From contig CATNEN010000038.1 in assembly GCA_950097015.1 (NCBI GenBank), positions 22,134,001 to 22,198,000 of the forward strand: DNA of 64,000 bases, given 5' to 3'. The translations under genes were made by a program, and so were the position numbers. The DNA is from Macrostomum hystrix. Lineage: Eukaryota > Platyhelminthes > Macrostomidae. Shown here piece by piece: positions 23,478-44,359 of the stretch. The notes below the pieces were generated by a model. The model was not told where the DNA came from. It searched no databases and saw only the letters and a list, made by a program, of their open reading frames with translations. Within the stretch, counting starts at the first letter, position 1, and each line of letters begins with the position of its first letter.

Positions 23478-25490
23478 CACTCACTTATCCATTCACTCAC
23501 TCACTCACTCACTCACTCACTCACTCACTCACTCACTCACTCACTCACTCACTCACTCACTCACTCACTCACTTATCCATTCACTCACTCACTCACTCAC
23601 TCAGACACTCACTCACTCACTCACTCACTCACTCACTCACTCACTCACTCACTCCTCACTCACTCACTCACTCACTTATCCATTCACTCACTCACTCACT
23701 CACTCACTCACCCACTCACTCACTCACTCACTCACTCACTCACTCACTCACTCACTCACTCACTCACTCACTCACTCCTCACTCACTCACTCACTCACTT
23801 ATCCATTCACTCACTCACTCACTCACTCACTCACTCACTCACTCACTCACTCACTCACTCACTCACTCACTCACTCACTCACTCACTCACTCACTCACTC
23901 ACTCACTCACTCACTTATCCATTCACTCACTCACTCACTCACTCACTCACTCACTCACTCACTCACTCACTCACTCACTTATCCATTCACTCACTCACTC
24001 ACTCACTCACCCACTCACTCACTCACTCACTCACTCCTCACTCACTCACTCACTCACTTATCCATTCACTCACTCACTCACTCATTCACTCACTTATCCA
24101 TTCACTCACTCACTCACTCACTCACTCACTTATCCATTCACTCACTCACTCACTCACTCACTCAGTTATCCATTCACTCACTCACTCACTCACTCACCCA
24201 CTCACTCACTCACTCACTCACTCACTCACTCACTCACTCACTCACTCACTCACTCACTTATGCATTCACTCACTCACTCACTCACTCACTCACTCACTTA
24301 TCCATTCACTCACTCACTCACTCACTCACCCACTCACTCACTCACTCACTCACTCCTCACTCACTCACTCACTCACTTATCCATTCACTCACTCACTCAC
24401 TCATTCACTCACTTATCCATTCACTCACTCACTCACTCACTCACTCACTTATCCATTCACTCACTCACTCCCTCACTCACTCACTCACTCACTCACTCAC
24501 TCACTCACTCACTCACTCACTTATCCATTCACTCACTCACTCACTCACTCACTCACTCACTCACTCACTCACTTATCCATTCACTCACTCACTCACTCAC
24601 TCACCCACTCACTCACTCACTCACTCACTCACTCCTCACTCACTCACTCACTCACTTATCCATTCACTCACTCACTCACTCACTCACTCACTCACTCACT
24701 CACTCACTCACTTATCCATTCACTCACTCACTCACTCACTCACTCACTCACTCACTCACTCCCTCACTCACTCACTCACTCACTCACTCACTCACTCACT
24801 CACTCACTCACTCACTCACTCACTCACTCCTCACTCACTCACTCACTCACTTATCCATTCACTCACTCACTCACTCACTCACTCACTCACTCACTCACTC
24901 ACTCACTCACTCACTCACTTATCCATTCACTCACTCACTCACTCACTCACCCACTCACTCACTCACTCACTCACTCCTCACTCACTCACTCACTCACTTA
25001 TCCATTCACTCACTCACTCACTCATTCACTCACTTATCCATTCACTCACTCACTCACTCACTCACTCACTTATCCATTCACTCACTCACTCACTCACTCA
25101 CTCACTCACTCACTCACTCACTCACTCACTCACTCACTCCCTCACTCACTCACTCACTCACTCACTCACTCACTCACTCACTCACTCACTTATCCATTCA
25201 CTCACTCACTCACTCACTCACTCAGTTATCCATTCACTCACTCACTCACTCACTCACCCACTCACTCACTCACTCACTCACTCACTCACTCACTCACTCA
25301 CTCACTCACTCACTCACTTATGCATTCACTCACTCACTCACTCACTCACTCACTCACTTATCCATTCACTCACTCACTCACTCACTCACTCACTCACTCA
25401 CTCACTCACTCACTCACTCACTCACTCACTCACTCACTCACTCACTCACTCACTCACTCACTCACTCACTCACTCACTCACTCACTCACT
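23478..25490. repeat. (CACT)n array of 2 kb with TTATCCATT inserts and 1,060-bp higher-order repeat
   Basis: Almost pure CACT tetramers interrupted by TTATCCATT about every 60-110 bp and by CCTCACT, CCCACT and CCCTCACT variants. Rare markers recur 1,060 bp apart: CAGTTATCC at 24163 and 25223, TATGCATT at 24261 and 25321. A block of about 1 kb has therefore duplicated inside the array. Confidence 0.97.
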
Positions 25491-26110
25491 GTCGCTCTCA
25501 ATCAGTCTCGTACCTTCCCATTCTCTTCCTCAAATATCTACCCAATATTTTGCCCATCACTGCTCCCCAGTTTACAGATTTTTTCGCGTCGGTTCCAGCA
25601 GAAGCAGATCTCACTGATCAGGCAACCATTGGTTTGTCATTCAGCACTTCCTGTTTCCTGTGGGTCATATTCTCTAACACTGCTTAACCCAACTGGTGCT
25701 AAAACTCAGTTCGAAAAATAATGTGACAGTGATTTGGGAATAGCGCCTATAATACACAATCGCAATGGACGCACCGAAAAAAGCAAGTTCGTGAGGACTC
25801 GCACCCAAGATTGAGGATGTTGAAAGCGATGGAGCAGGTTAATTAGCGGAAGCTTTTTCAGGGTAAGATTTGTGTTTGGCCTGTTGATAATGAGACTCTG
25901 ATTGTGTAGTGCTTTATTCTACTTTTGGTTTGCACATGCCTGGAACAGTAGAGAAACAGATGGGCATAGAGACTATAGACTTAATAGCTGGGGAGAAATG
26001 TGCGGAAGAAGGGTGGAGAAAATGGCGGGAAGAAAGTGAAACTGAGAGGAGAGTGAGAGAAGCACTGAGGTATTTAGGAGAAGGCAAATTTAGGAGTGGG
26101 AAGGGGAGTG
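25491..26110. other. Intergenic, nothing recognised
   Basis: Unique sequence. The short open frame at 25909-26121 runs into the next array and shows no family motif. Confidence 0.35.
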
Positions 26111-26139
26111 AAATATGGTGACAGAATAGTGGACGGGAA

Positions 26140-26790
26140 AGGGGAGAGGGAAGGAAAGAAGTGAGAGGGAAGGGGAGAAGAGGTGAGAGATGAAGGGGAA
26201 AAGAGATGAGAGAAAAGGGGAGAAGAGGTGAGAGGGAAAGAGAGAAGAGGTGAGAGGGAAGGGGAGAAGAGGTGAGAGGGAAGGAGAGAAGAGGTGAGAG
26301 GGAAGGGGAGAAGAGGTGAGAGGGAAGGGGAGAAGAGGTGAGAGGGAAGGGGAGAAGAGGTGAGAGGGAAGGGGAGAAGAGGTGAGAGAAAAGGGGAGAA
26401 GAGGTGAGAGGGAAGGGGAGAAGAGGTGAGAGGGAAGGGGAGAAGAGGTGAGAGGGAAGGGGAGAAGAGGTGAGAGATAAAGGGGAGAAGAAAGGGAAGA
26501 GGAAAAAATGTGAGAGGGAAGGGCAGAAGAGTTGGGAGGGAAGGGGAGAAGAGGTGAGAGGGAAGGGGAGAAGAGGTGAGAGGGAAGGGGAGAAGAGGTG
26601 AGAGGGAAGGGGAGAAGAGGTGAGAGGGAAAGGGAGAAGAGGTGAGTGGGAAGGGGAGAAGAGGTGAGAGGGAAGGGGAGAAGAGGTGAGTGGGAAGGGG
26701 AGAAGAGGTGAGTGGGAAGGGGAGAAGAGGTGAGAGGGAAGGGGAGAAGAGGTGAGTGGGAAGGGGAGAAGAGGTGAGAGATAAAGCGGA
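26140..26790. repeat. 22-bp purine-rich array
   Basis: About 29 units of GAGAGGGAAGGGGAGAAGAG plus GT, strictly purine-biased on the plus strand, so it could adopt triplex (H-DNA) structure. Intergenic. Confidence 0.95.
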
Positions 26791-27612
26791 GAAGAGGAAT
26801 GAGGGGAGTAGAGGAGAGGGCACAAGTGGGGAGAAAAAGAGAAAATGAAAATCCCTTTGAAGTTCTTGTAAAATACCACAAGAGGCAACAAAAAATGTTT
26901 GCCTAAATAAAATAGTAAAAATGTAAACAATAATCTAATAGCATTACTTGACAACGTATTTTATAAAGTGCAGAGAGGCTAGTGAAAAATCATCAGGCTG
27001 TCGAATGTGTCAATATATTCTGCAGTCGACAGTTGCAACTATAAAGATATCCGTTTCATAATTCAACAGATATTCAATTTCAGTAATTAAAATGCAGCAA
27101 TTTCTAAACGAAGGCATATGCCACGCAGTTATGGCTTCGTCAAAGATTGAGAAGCTTGTTGGGTCTGTCCACAAACTCGGCCATCGTGAGCTGGTGTGAG
27201 CAAGTTTGGAGTCAAATTAGTAATAATTAATTATACTATATTCATATTCACAAGATATTTTATCTCAGTCGCGTCGCTTCTCTCGTACAGAATAAAATAA
27301 TAGTATAAGGTCTTTTTCAGCTAGTCCTTATTGCATATTTCAGTGGATTCGTTTACAGTTGACTTGTTTAATAATTAACAGATACGAGTGTATATAATGG
27401 AACTGACCACTGATGGAACATTGTATTGGCCTTGTGTAAAGCCTGTTTAATTATCTGGAGAGCCTGTGTTGTTTGCTAGTGTCGATTCAGTGGCAGCACT
27501 TTAATTATCGTAAAAATTGATTCTAGTTGTTTCTGAAAGTTCGTTAATTATAGTCCGTTAATATTAGCGGTTTTATGAGTCCGTTAATAGTTTTTAGAAA
27601 TTCGTTAACTAA
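26791..27612. other. Intergenic, nothing firm
   Basis: AT-rich. A 34-codon frame at 27091-27195 (MQQFLNEGICHAVMASSKIE...) is the only coding-like stretch and is too short to call. Confidence 0.3.
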
Positions 27613-27785
27613 ATTATCCCAGCTAATGCTGGTGCCCATTTAACAGCTGGGTGAACTGAAGCAATGCAGAGTAAATTGTCTGGCTAAATTTTAAAGGACA
27701 CAAACTGGTCTATCGGAGTCGGGAATCGAACCCCCGACCTACAAGTCGTGAGTACGACGCTATAACCACTAGGCTAAAAACTTCC
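27613..27785 (-). mobile_element. tRNA-derived SINE, copy B
   Basis: Best-preserved tRNA head on the minus strand: A box TAGCCTAGTGGTTA, B box GGTTCGATTCC, and paired arms GTCGTACTCACGAC. The body words AATTATCCCAGCT, CCATTTAACAGCTGGGTG and CTGAAGCAATGCAGAGT match copy A. Confidence 0.85.
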
Positions 27786-28728
27786 AATTTCGAAACTTCG
27801 TTAATTACTAAACACAAAATAATAAAAGTAAGATTATTACTTTGAGACTTAGTAGAATACTTCGTACATAAATTGTGACAATGAGGTAATTATGACTATC
27901 CGCTAATTATTAGAGTCTGTAAATTATTAGGATCCGAAATTGATTCAAGAACATTAGAAAAAAGTTTATTATTATAACAAATTTTCATATTTGAGTCCGA
28001 TAATAGTTAGTATACGGCAATGTAAAACAAACCGGTGATTTTTTAAGTCAACTAATGATAGATTCCTTGCCTACTGAATTACTGTTAATTGCAACACTAA
28101 TTATTCATTTAATTTATAGAAAACATCCTGCTGGTTTTTAGATCTAAAATCCTCTAGTTTTGTCATTTTAATGAGTTTACTATTCAGTTAACAGAAGTTG
28201 CGTCAGTTAAACTCAATTCAATACTACTTAAAGTAGACGAGGTTAGCAAATTTCGCTAAATAAAGTTGGATCAGTAAAAAACGGAGTTTTGGTGAGAAAT
28301 TTTCCGCGTAATTTATGGGGTGAGACAAATCCACCTCTTATTCCACTAAGTCTCAAATGTCGTATGACTCAACTAATAATCATGTGTATATGACATGACA
28401 TCAAAAGCACATTAATATTACGAGCATAACAAGTGCGAAAAGCAAGTTATAGACAACGAGCTTGTTTAATCAAAAGCGCTACAAAAAAACATCGAAGAAG
28501 AGGAAAAACTAACATCAAAAGTCTACAAAGAGAAGCAAAAACAAAAAAACAGAGCTTTTCAAAGGAACGGGTGCATTTTTTCAGAGGAACATGTGGACTT
28601 TTCATGGAGGAACAGATTGAGTTTTCAGAAGAGAAGGTAAGCTTTCAGCACAGGTGAATTTTGGTCATTTGAAGTATACAGGTGAAGCTCTTACCCCATA
28701 GACAAAGCTGTACAATTCAGTTAAAAAC
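27786..28728. other. Intergenic, 3' flank of Pitx
   Basis: AT-rich. It should hold the Pitx 3' UTR. No clear poly(A) signal was settled on, and the open frame at 28433-28657 on the plus strand has no family motif. Confidence 0.35.
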
Positions 28729-36124
<7,396 letters not shown>

Positions 36125-36570
36125 TTCTCCTTTCAGTTAAATGGCAATAATTCTCGATGGACACAAAATACAAATCTAAACGTTTGAGAGCGTTTTATTT
36201 CTCATGTCATCGTTTCTTTTAGCTGCAACCGTTAATTTTTCCGTCTTTGAATTCCTGTCCCCATTGGTTGCTAGTCAAATTACATTTACTGGGCCGGCCA
36301 GTCAGTCTTTCGGGTGGACAGAGGGCTTTCTGTTTGATCCAGACTCACGGCACCACTGCATCCCTGCATAATAGACTTCTTCTTTTGTTTCTTCAACAAA
36401 TCCGCCTCGCTAAAAGCAGGTGAGATAATCCCTGTTTTGTTGAGCCGCTGTCGCTTTGTGACCTACTTAAGTACAGACTGACTAACAACAGATTAATACA
36501 TTCGGTTTATTTTTATGTACAATTTCGTATAGGAGAACATTCGACATTTTAAAGCTGATTTGCAGATACT
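36125..36570 (-). promoter_or_regulatory. Pitx 5' flank
   Basis: Unique sequence between the Pitx start codon and the big upstream array. It must contain the proximal promoter if transcription starts near the ATG. No TATA box identified. Confidence 0.3.
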
Positions 36571-36571
36571 A

Positions 36572-39500
36572 ATGATGCTGACAGCTGTCAGCTAATGATG
36601 CTGATATGTAGCTAATGATGCTGATATGTAGCTAATGATGCTGATATGTAGCTAATGATGCTGACAGCTGTCAGCTAATGATGCTGATATGTAGCTAATG
36701 ATGCTGACAGCTGTCAGCTAATGATGCTGATATGTAGCTAATGATGCTGATATGTAGCTAATGATGCTGATATGTAGCTAATGATGCTGACAGCTGTCAG
36801 CTAATGATGCTGATTTGCAGCTAATGATGCTGATTTGTAGCTAATGATGCTGATTTGCAGCTAATGATGCTGATTTGTAGCTAATGATGCTGATTTGTAG
36901 CTAATGATGCTGATTTGTAGCTAATGATGCTGATTTGCAGCTAATGATGCTGATTTGTAGCTAATGATGCTAATTTGCAGCTAATGATGCTGATTTGTAG
37001 CTAATGATGCTGATTTGCAGCTAATGATGCTGATTTGTAGCTAATGATGCTGATTTGCAGCTAATGATGCTGATATGTAGCTAATGATGCTGATTTGTAG
37101 CTAATGATGCTGATTTGCAGCTAATGATGCTGATATGTAGCTAATGATGCTGACAGCTGTCAGCTAATGATGCTGATATGTAGCTAATGATGCTGACAGC
37201 TGTCAGCTAATGATGCTGATATGTAGCTAATGATGCTGACAGCTGTCAGCTAATGATGCTGATATGTAGCTAATGATGCTGATATGTAGCTAATGATGCT
37301 GATATGTAGCTAATGATGCTGACAGCTGTCAGCTAATGATGCTGATATGTAGCTAATGATGCTGACAGCTGTCAGCTAATGATGCTGATATGTAGCTAAT
37401 GATGCTGATATGTAGCTAATGATGCTGATATGTAGCTAATGATGCTGACAGCTGTCAGCTAATGATGCTGATTTGCAGCTAATGATGCTGATTTGTAGCT
37501 AATGATGCTGATTTGCAGCTAATGATGCTGATTTGTAGCTAATGATGCTGATTTGTAGCTAATGATGCTGATTTGTAGCTAATGATGCTGATTTGCAGCT
37601 AATGATGCTGATTTGTAGCTAATGATGCTAATTTGCAGCTAATGATGCTGATTTGTAGCTAATGATGCTGATTTGCAGCTAATGATGCTGATTTGTAGCT
37701 AATGATGCTGATTTGCAGCTAATGATGCTGATATGTAGCTAATGATGCTGATTTGTAGCTAATGATGCTGATTTGCAGCTAATGATGCTGATATGTAGCT
37801 AATGATGCTGACAGCTGTCAGCTAATGATGCTGATATGTAGCTAATGATGCTGACAGCTGTCAGCTAATGATGCTGATATGTAGCTAATGATGCTGATAT
37901 GTAGCTAATGATGCTGATATGTAGCTAATGATGCTGACAGCTGTCAGCTAATGATGCTGATATGTAGCTAATGATACTGACAGCTGTCAGCTAATGATGC
38001 TGATATGTAGCTAATGATACTGACAGCTGTCAGCTAATGATGCTGATATGTAGCTAATGATGCTGACAGCTGTCAGCTAATGATGCTGATTTGCAGCTAA
38101 TGATGCTGATTTGTAGCTAATGATGCTGATTTGTAGCTAATGATGCTGATTTGTAGCTAATGATGCTGATTTGTAGCTAATGATGCTGATTTGCAGCTAA
38201 TGATGCTGATTTGTAGCTAATGATGCTAATTTGCAGCTAATGATGCTGATTTGTAGCTAATGATGCTGATTTGCAGCTAATGATGCTGATTTGCAGCTAA
38301 TGATGCTGATTTGTAGCTAATGATGCTGATTTGTAGCTAATGATACTGATTTGTAGCTAATGATGCTGATTTGCAGCTAATGATGCTGATTTGTAGCTAA
38401 TGATGCTGATATGTAGCTAATGATGCTGACAGCTGTCAGCTAATGATGCTGATATGTAGCTAATGATGCTGACAGCTGTCAGCTAATGATGCTGATATGT
38501 AGCTAATGATGCTGACAGCTGTCAGCTAATGATGCTGATATGTAGCTAATGATGCTGACAGCTGTCAGCTAATGATGCTGATATGTAGCTAATGATGCTG
38601 ATATGTAGCTAATGATGCTGATATGTAGCTAATGATGCTGACAGCTGTCAGCTAATGATGCTGATATGTAGCTAATGATGCTGATATGTAGCTAATGATG
38701 CTGACAGCTGTCAGCTAATGATGCTGATATGTAGCTAATGATGCTGACAGCTGTCAGCTAATGATGCTGATATGTAGCTAATGATGCTGACAGCTGTCAG
38801 CTAATGATGCTGATATGTAGCTAATGATGCTGATATGTAGCTAATGATGCTGACAGCTGTCAGCTAATGATGCTGATATGTAGCTAATGATACTGACAGC
38901 TGTCAGCTAATGATGCTGATATGTAGCTAATGATACTGACAGCTGTCAGCTAATGATGCTGATATGTAGCTAATGATGCTGACAGCTGTCAGCTAATGAT
39001 GCTGATATGTAGCTAATGCTGCTGATTTGCAGCTAATGATGCTGATTTGTAGCTAATGATGCTGATTTGTAGCTAATGATGCTGATATGTAGCTAATGAT
39101 GCTGATTTGTAGCTAATGATGCTGATATGTAGCTAATGATGCTGATATGTAGCTAATGATGCTGATATGTAGCTAATGATGCTGATATGTAGCTAATGAT
39201 GCTGATTTGTAGCTAATGATGCTGATTTGCAGCTAATGATGCTGATTTGTAGCTAATGATGCTGATTTGTAGCTAATGATGCTGATTTGTAGCTAATGAT
39301 GCTGATATGTAGCCAATGATGCTGATTTGCAGCTAATGATGCTGATATGTAGCTAATGATGCTGACAGCTGTCAGCTAATGATGCTGATATGTAGCTAAT
39401 GATGCTGACAGCTGTCAGCTAATGATGCTGATATGTAGCTAATGATGCTGACAGCTGTCAGCTAATGATGCTGATATGTAGCTAATGATGCTGACAGCTG

Positions 39501-42500
39501 TCAGCTAATGATGCTGATATGTAGCTAATGATGCTGACAGCTGTCAGCTAATGATGCTGATTTGCAGCTAATGATGCTGATTTGTAGCTAATGATGCTGA
39601 TTTGCAGCTAATGATGCTGATTTGTAGCTAATGATGCTGATTTGTAGCTAATGATGCTGATTTGTAGCTAATGATGCTGATTTGCAGCTAATGATGCTGA
39701 TTTGTAGCTAATGATGCTAATTTGCAGCTAATGATGCTGATTTGTAGCTAATGATGCTGATTTGCAGCTAATGATGCTGATTTGTAGCTAATGATGCTGA
39801 TTTGCAGCTAATGATGCTGATATGTAGCTAATGATGCTGACAGCTGTCAGCTAATGATGCTGATATGTAGCTAATGATGCTGATTTGCAGCTAATGATGC
39901 TGATTTGTAGCTAATGATGCTGATTTGCAGCTAATGATGCTGATATGTAGCTAATGATGCTGACAGCTGTCAGCTAATGATGCTGATTTGCAGCTAATGA
40001 TGCTGATTTGCAGCTAATGATGCTGATTTGCAGCTAATGATGCTGATTTGTAGCTAATGATGCTGATTTGTAGCTAATGATGCTGATTTGTAGCTAATGA
40101 TGCTGATTTGCAGCTAATGATGCTGATTTGTAGCTAATGATGCTAATTTGCAGCTAATGATGCTGATTTGTAGCTAATGATGCTGATTTGCAGCTAATGA
40201 TGCTGATTTGCAGCTAATGATGCTGATTTGCAGCTAATGATGCTGATTTGTAGCTAATGATGCTGATTTGCAGCTAATGATGCTGATTTGTAGCTAATGA
40301 TGCTGATTTGTAGCTAATGATGCTGATTTGTAGCTAATGATGCTGATTTGCAGCTAATGATGCTGATTTGTAGCTAATGATGCTAATTTGCAGCTAATGA
40401 TGCTGATTTGTAGCTAATGATGCTGATTTGCAGCTAATGATGCTGATTTGCAGCTAATGATGCTGATTTGTAGCTAATGATGCTGATTTGTAGCTAATGA
40501 TGCTGATTTGTAGCTAATGCTGCTGATTTGTAGCTAATGATGCTGATTTGTAGCTAATGATGCTGATTTGCAGCTAATGATGCTGATTTGTAGCTAATGA
40601 TGCTGATTTGCAGCTAATGATGCTGATTTGTAGCTAATGATGCTGATTTGCAGCTAATGATGCTGATATGTAGCTAATGATGCTGACAGCTGTCAGCTAA
40701 TGATGCTGATATGTAGCTAATGATGCTGATTTGCAGCTAATGATGCTGATTTGTAGCTAATGATGCTGATTTGTAGCTAATGATGCTGATTTGCAGCTAA
40801 TGATGCTGATTTGCAGCTAATGATGCTGATTTGTAGCTAATGATGCTGATTTGTAGCTAATGATGCTGATTTGTAGCTAATGATGCTGATTTGCAGCTAA
40901 TGATGCTGATTTGTAGCTAATGATGCTAATTTGCAGCTAATGATGCTGATTTGTAGCTAATGATGCTGATTTGCAGCTAATGATGCTGATTTGTAGCTAA
41001 TGATGCTGATTTGCAGCTAATGATGCTGATATGTAGCTAATGATGCTGACAGCTGTCAGCTAATGATGCTGATATGTAGCTAATGATGCTGATTTGCAGC
41101 TAATGATGCTGATTTGTAGCTAATGATGCTGATTTGCAGCTAATGATGCTGATATGTAGCTAATGATGCTGACAGCTGTCAGCTAATGATGCTGATATGT
41201 AGCTAATGATGCTGACAGCTGTCAGCTAATGATGCTGATTTGCAGCTAATGATGCTGATTTGTAGCTAATGATGCTGATTTGCAGCTAATGATGCTGATT
41301 TGTAGCTAATGATGCTGATTTGTAGCTAATGATGCTGATTTGTAGCTAATGATGCTGATTTGCAGCTAATGATGCTGATTTGTAGCTAATGATGCTAATT
41401 TGCAGCTAATGATGCTGATTTGTAGCTAATGATGCTGATTTGCAGCTAATGATGCTGATTTGCAGCTAATGATGCTGATTTGTAGCTAATGATGCTGATT
41501 TGTAGCTAATGATGCTGATTTGTAGCTAATGCTGCTGATTTGTAGCTAATGATGCTGATTTGTAGCTAATGATGCTGATTTGCAGCTAATGATGCTGATT
41601 TGTAGCTAATGATGCTGATTTGCAGCTAATGATGCTGATTTGTAGCTAATGATGCTGATTTGCAGCTAATGATGCTGATATGTAGCTAATGATGCTGACA
41701 GCTGTCAGCTAATGATGCTGATATGTAGCTAATGATGCTGATTTGCAGCTAATGATGCTGATTTGTAGCTAATGATGCTGATTTGCAGCTAATGATGCTG
41801 ATATGTAGCTAATGATGCTGACAGCTGTCAGCTAATGATGCTGATATGTAGCTAATGATGCTGACAGCTGTCAGCTAATGATGCTGATTTGCAGCTAATG
41901 ATGCTGATTTGTAGCTAATGATGCTGATTTGCAGCTAATGATGCTGATTTGTAGCTAATGATGCTGATTTGTAGCTAATGATGCTGATTTGTAGCTAATG
42001 ATGCTGATTTGCAGCTAATGATGCTGATTTGTAGCTAATGATGCTAATTTGCAGCTAATGATGCTGATTTGTAGCTAATGATGCTGATTTGCAGCTAATG
42101 ATGCTGATTTGCAGCTAATGATGCTGATTTGTAGCTAATGATGCTGATTTGTAGCTAATGATGCTGATTTGTAGCTAATGATGCTGATTTGCAGCTAATG
42201 ATGCTGATTTGTAGCTAATGATGCTGATTTGTAGCTAATGATGCTGATTTGTAGCTAATGATGCTGATTTGCAGCTAATGATGCTGATTTGTAGCTAATG
42301 ATGCTAATTTGCAGCTAATGATGCTGATTTGTAGCTAATGATGCTGATTTGCAGCTAATGATGCTGATTTGCAGCTAATGATGCTGATTTGTAGCTAATG
42401 ATGCTGATTTGTAGCTAATGATGCTGATTTGTAGCTAATGATGCTGATTTGCAGCTAATGATGCTGATTTGTAGCTAATGATGCTGATTTGTAGCTAATG

Positions 42501-43073
42501 ATGCTGATTTGTAGCTAATGATGCTGATTTGTAGCTAATGATGCTGATTTGCAGCTAATGATGCTGATTTGTAGCTAATGATGCTGATTTGCAGCTAATG
42601 ATGCTGATTTGCAGCTAATGATGCTGATTTGTAGCTAATGATGCTGATTTGTAGCTAATGATGCTGATTTGCAGCTAATGATGCTGATTTGTAGCTAATG
42701 ATGCTAATTTGCAGCTAATGATGCTGATTTGTAGCTAATGATGCTGATTTGCAGCTAATGATGCTGATTTGCAGCTAATGATGCTGATTTGTAGCTAATG
42801 ATGCTAATTTGCAGCTAATGATGCTGATTTGTAGCTAATGATGCTGATTTGCAGCTAATGATGCTGATTTGCAGCTAATGATGCTGATTTGTAGCTAATG
42901 ATGCTGATTTGTAGCTAATGATGCTGATTTGTAGCTAATGATGCTGATTTGCAGCTAATGATGCTGATTTGTAGCTAATGATGCTGATTTGTAGCTAATG
43001 ATGCTGATTTGTAGCTAATGATGCTGATTTGTAGCTAATGATGCTGATTTGTAGCTAATGATGCTGATTTGTA
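36572..43073. repeat. 20-bp array of 6.5 kb upstream of Pitx with ~40 TGACAGCTGTCA palindromes
   Basis: About 320 units of CTGATTTGTAGCTAATGATG, with TTGCAG and ATGTAG variants. About 42 units of 23 bp replace the middle with the palindrome CTGACAGCTGTCAG. Rare marker units (GCTAATTTGCAG) recur roughly 0.65-0.66 kb apart, so there is higher-order structure. Every unit carries TAAT. The palindrome equals the published in-vitro dimer site of TGIF/PREP-class TALE homeodomain proteins. It starts about 450 bp from the Pitx start codon. Confidence 0.95.
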
Positions 43074-43630
43074 TGATTGCTGAATTGATGCTGATGCCAG
43101 CAGTTGCTAATGATGGTGTTGAGAAAAGCCCAGGATACAATATTAATAAAAAACTGAGAAAATGTAATTCTATACGCGAGGAATACTACTAGTTTGTGTT
43201 TTTAGTAATATATTGCGTATAAATCCAGAAGTTTTTTCTTGACGACCAGAAATATTCATACAACTTCTTTACTAAGAAAAAACCAAGCCAATAAATCAGT
43301 TAAACAAAGCAGATTTTTTCGAAGTGCAACATCTATTGCTTTGAGAGCCGGTAGCAGCGAATTAAATGTTTATTTATTGATAAAATTGTTCAAATTTTAT
43401 GCTTTGCAATTGCGATCGAAAGTGAATGTGTTTGAAACAACAGATTTGCAAAACATTTACTAGAATGTGTGAGCAATGACACACTGACAATGAAACAATC
43501 CACTCGGTTAAATCGGTACTCAGGTTTACCTGACAAAAGTGATTTTCATATTGGCTGGATGAAAATGAGCATAACATGTTTAGGAACCTCCCTGAAATGT
43601 CGATATCCAGACATGGCTTAGGCTGATTGA
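43074..43630. other. Intergenic, nothing recognised
   Basis: Unique AT-rich sequence. The open frame at 43239-43463 has no family motif. Confidence 0.35.
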
Positions 43631-43639
43631 CAGGTTAAG

Positions 43640-44130
43640 AATGCGACATATAGACAGAATCTGACCGACAGAACCTGACAGACTGATGGACAGAATCTGA
43701 CATAGAGATAAACAGAATCTGACACAAAAGACAGAAACAATCTGACAGACTTACAGAATCTTTCTGACTGATAGACAGAATCTGACAGACAGACAGACAG
43801 AATCTGACAGACAGACAGACAGAATCTGACAGACAGACAGACAGAATCTGACAGACAGACAGACAGAATCTGACAGACAGACATGCAGAATCTGACAGAC
43901 AGACAGACAGACAGACACAATCTGACAGACTAACAGAATCTGACAGACAGACAGACAGAATCTAACAGTGAGACAGACAGAATCTGACAGACTAACAGAA
44001 TCTTTCTGACTGATAGACAGAATCTGACAGACTGACAGACAGAATCTGACAGACAGACAGACAGAATCTGACAGACTGACAGACAGAATCTGACAGACTG
44101 ACAGCACCTGACAGAATCTGACAGAAAGGG
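43640..44130. repeat. 20-bp array downstream of TMX3
   Basis: About 24 units around ACAGAATCTGACAGACAGAC with inserted GACA repeats. It shares AGAAYCTGACAGAC with the two arrays of the DEF8-like gene. Confidence 0.93.
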
Positions 44131-44359
44131 AAAAAGACAGACACATGACAGGGTTAGACAACACCGGTGCAAGCTAAGAAACAGCACAGAACACCATGTG
44201 CGATTGCTAAGAGTCGCACAAAAAGCAATGCATATACTAACTTACTACTCAATAGCAGTAGTAGCTGCTAGACACACATACAACATTTAGTTTAATACAC
44301 TGTACTTTCTATCAATCTTCTGAGGAGTTAGGAGCTTCAGCTTGAGTAAAAGGAAGTTC

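Noticed and set aside
23425-25721. 730- and 764-codon THSLTHSL open frames
   Set aside because: Translation of CACT tetramers in several frames; composition artefact.
25909-26121. 70-codon ORF next to the purine-rich array
   Set aside because: Half of it is array translation; no motif.
27091-27195. 34-codon ORF MQQFLNEGICHAVMASSKIE...
   Set aside because: Too short, with no signal peptide, family motif or splice partner.
27718-27785. Functional tRNA gene
   Set aside because: A and B boxes are present, but the sequence continues into a repeated body shared by other copies, so it is a SINE head.
43239-43463. 74-codon plus-strand ORF
   Set aside because: AT-rich composition, no motif, no splice or promoter support.
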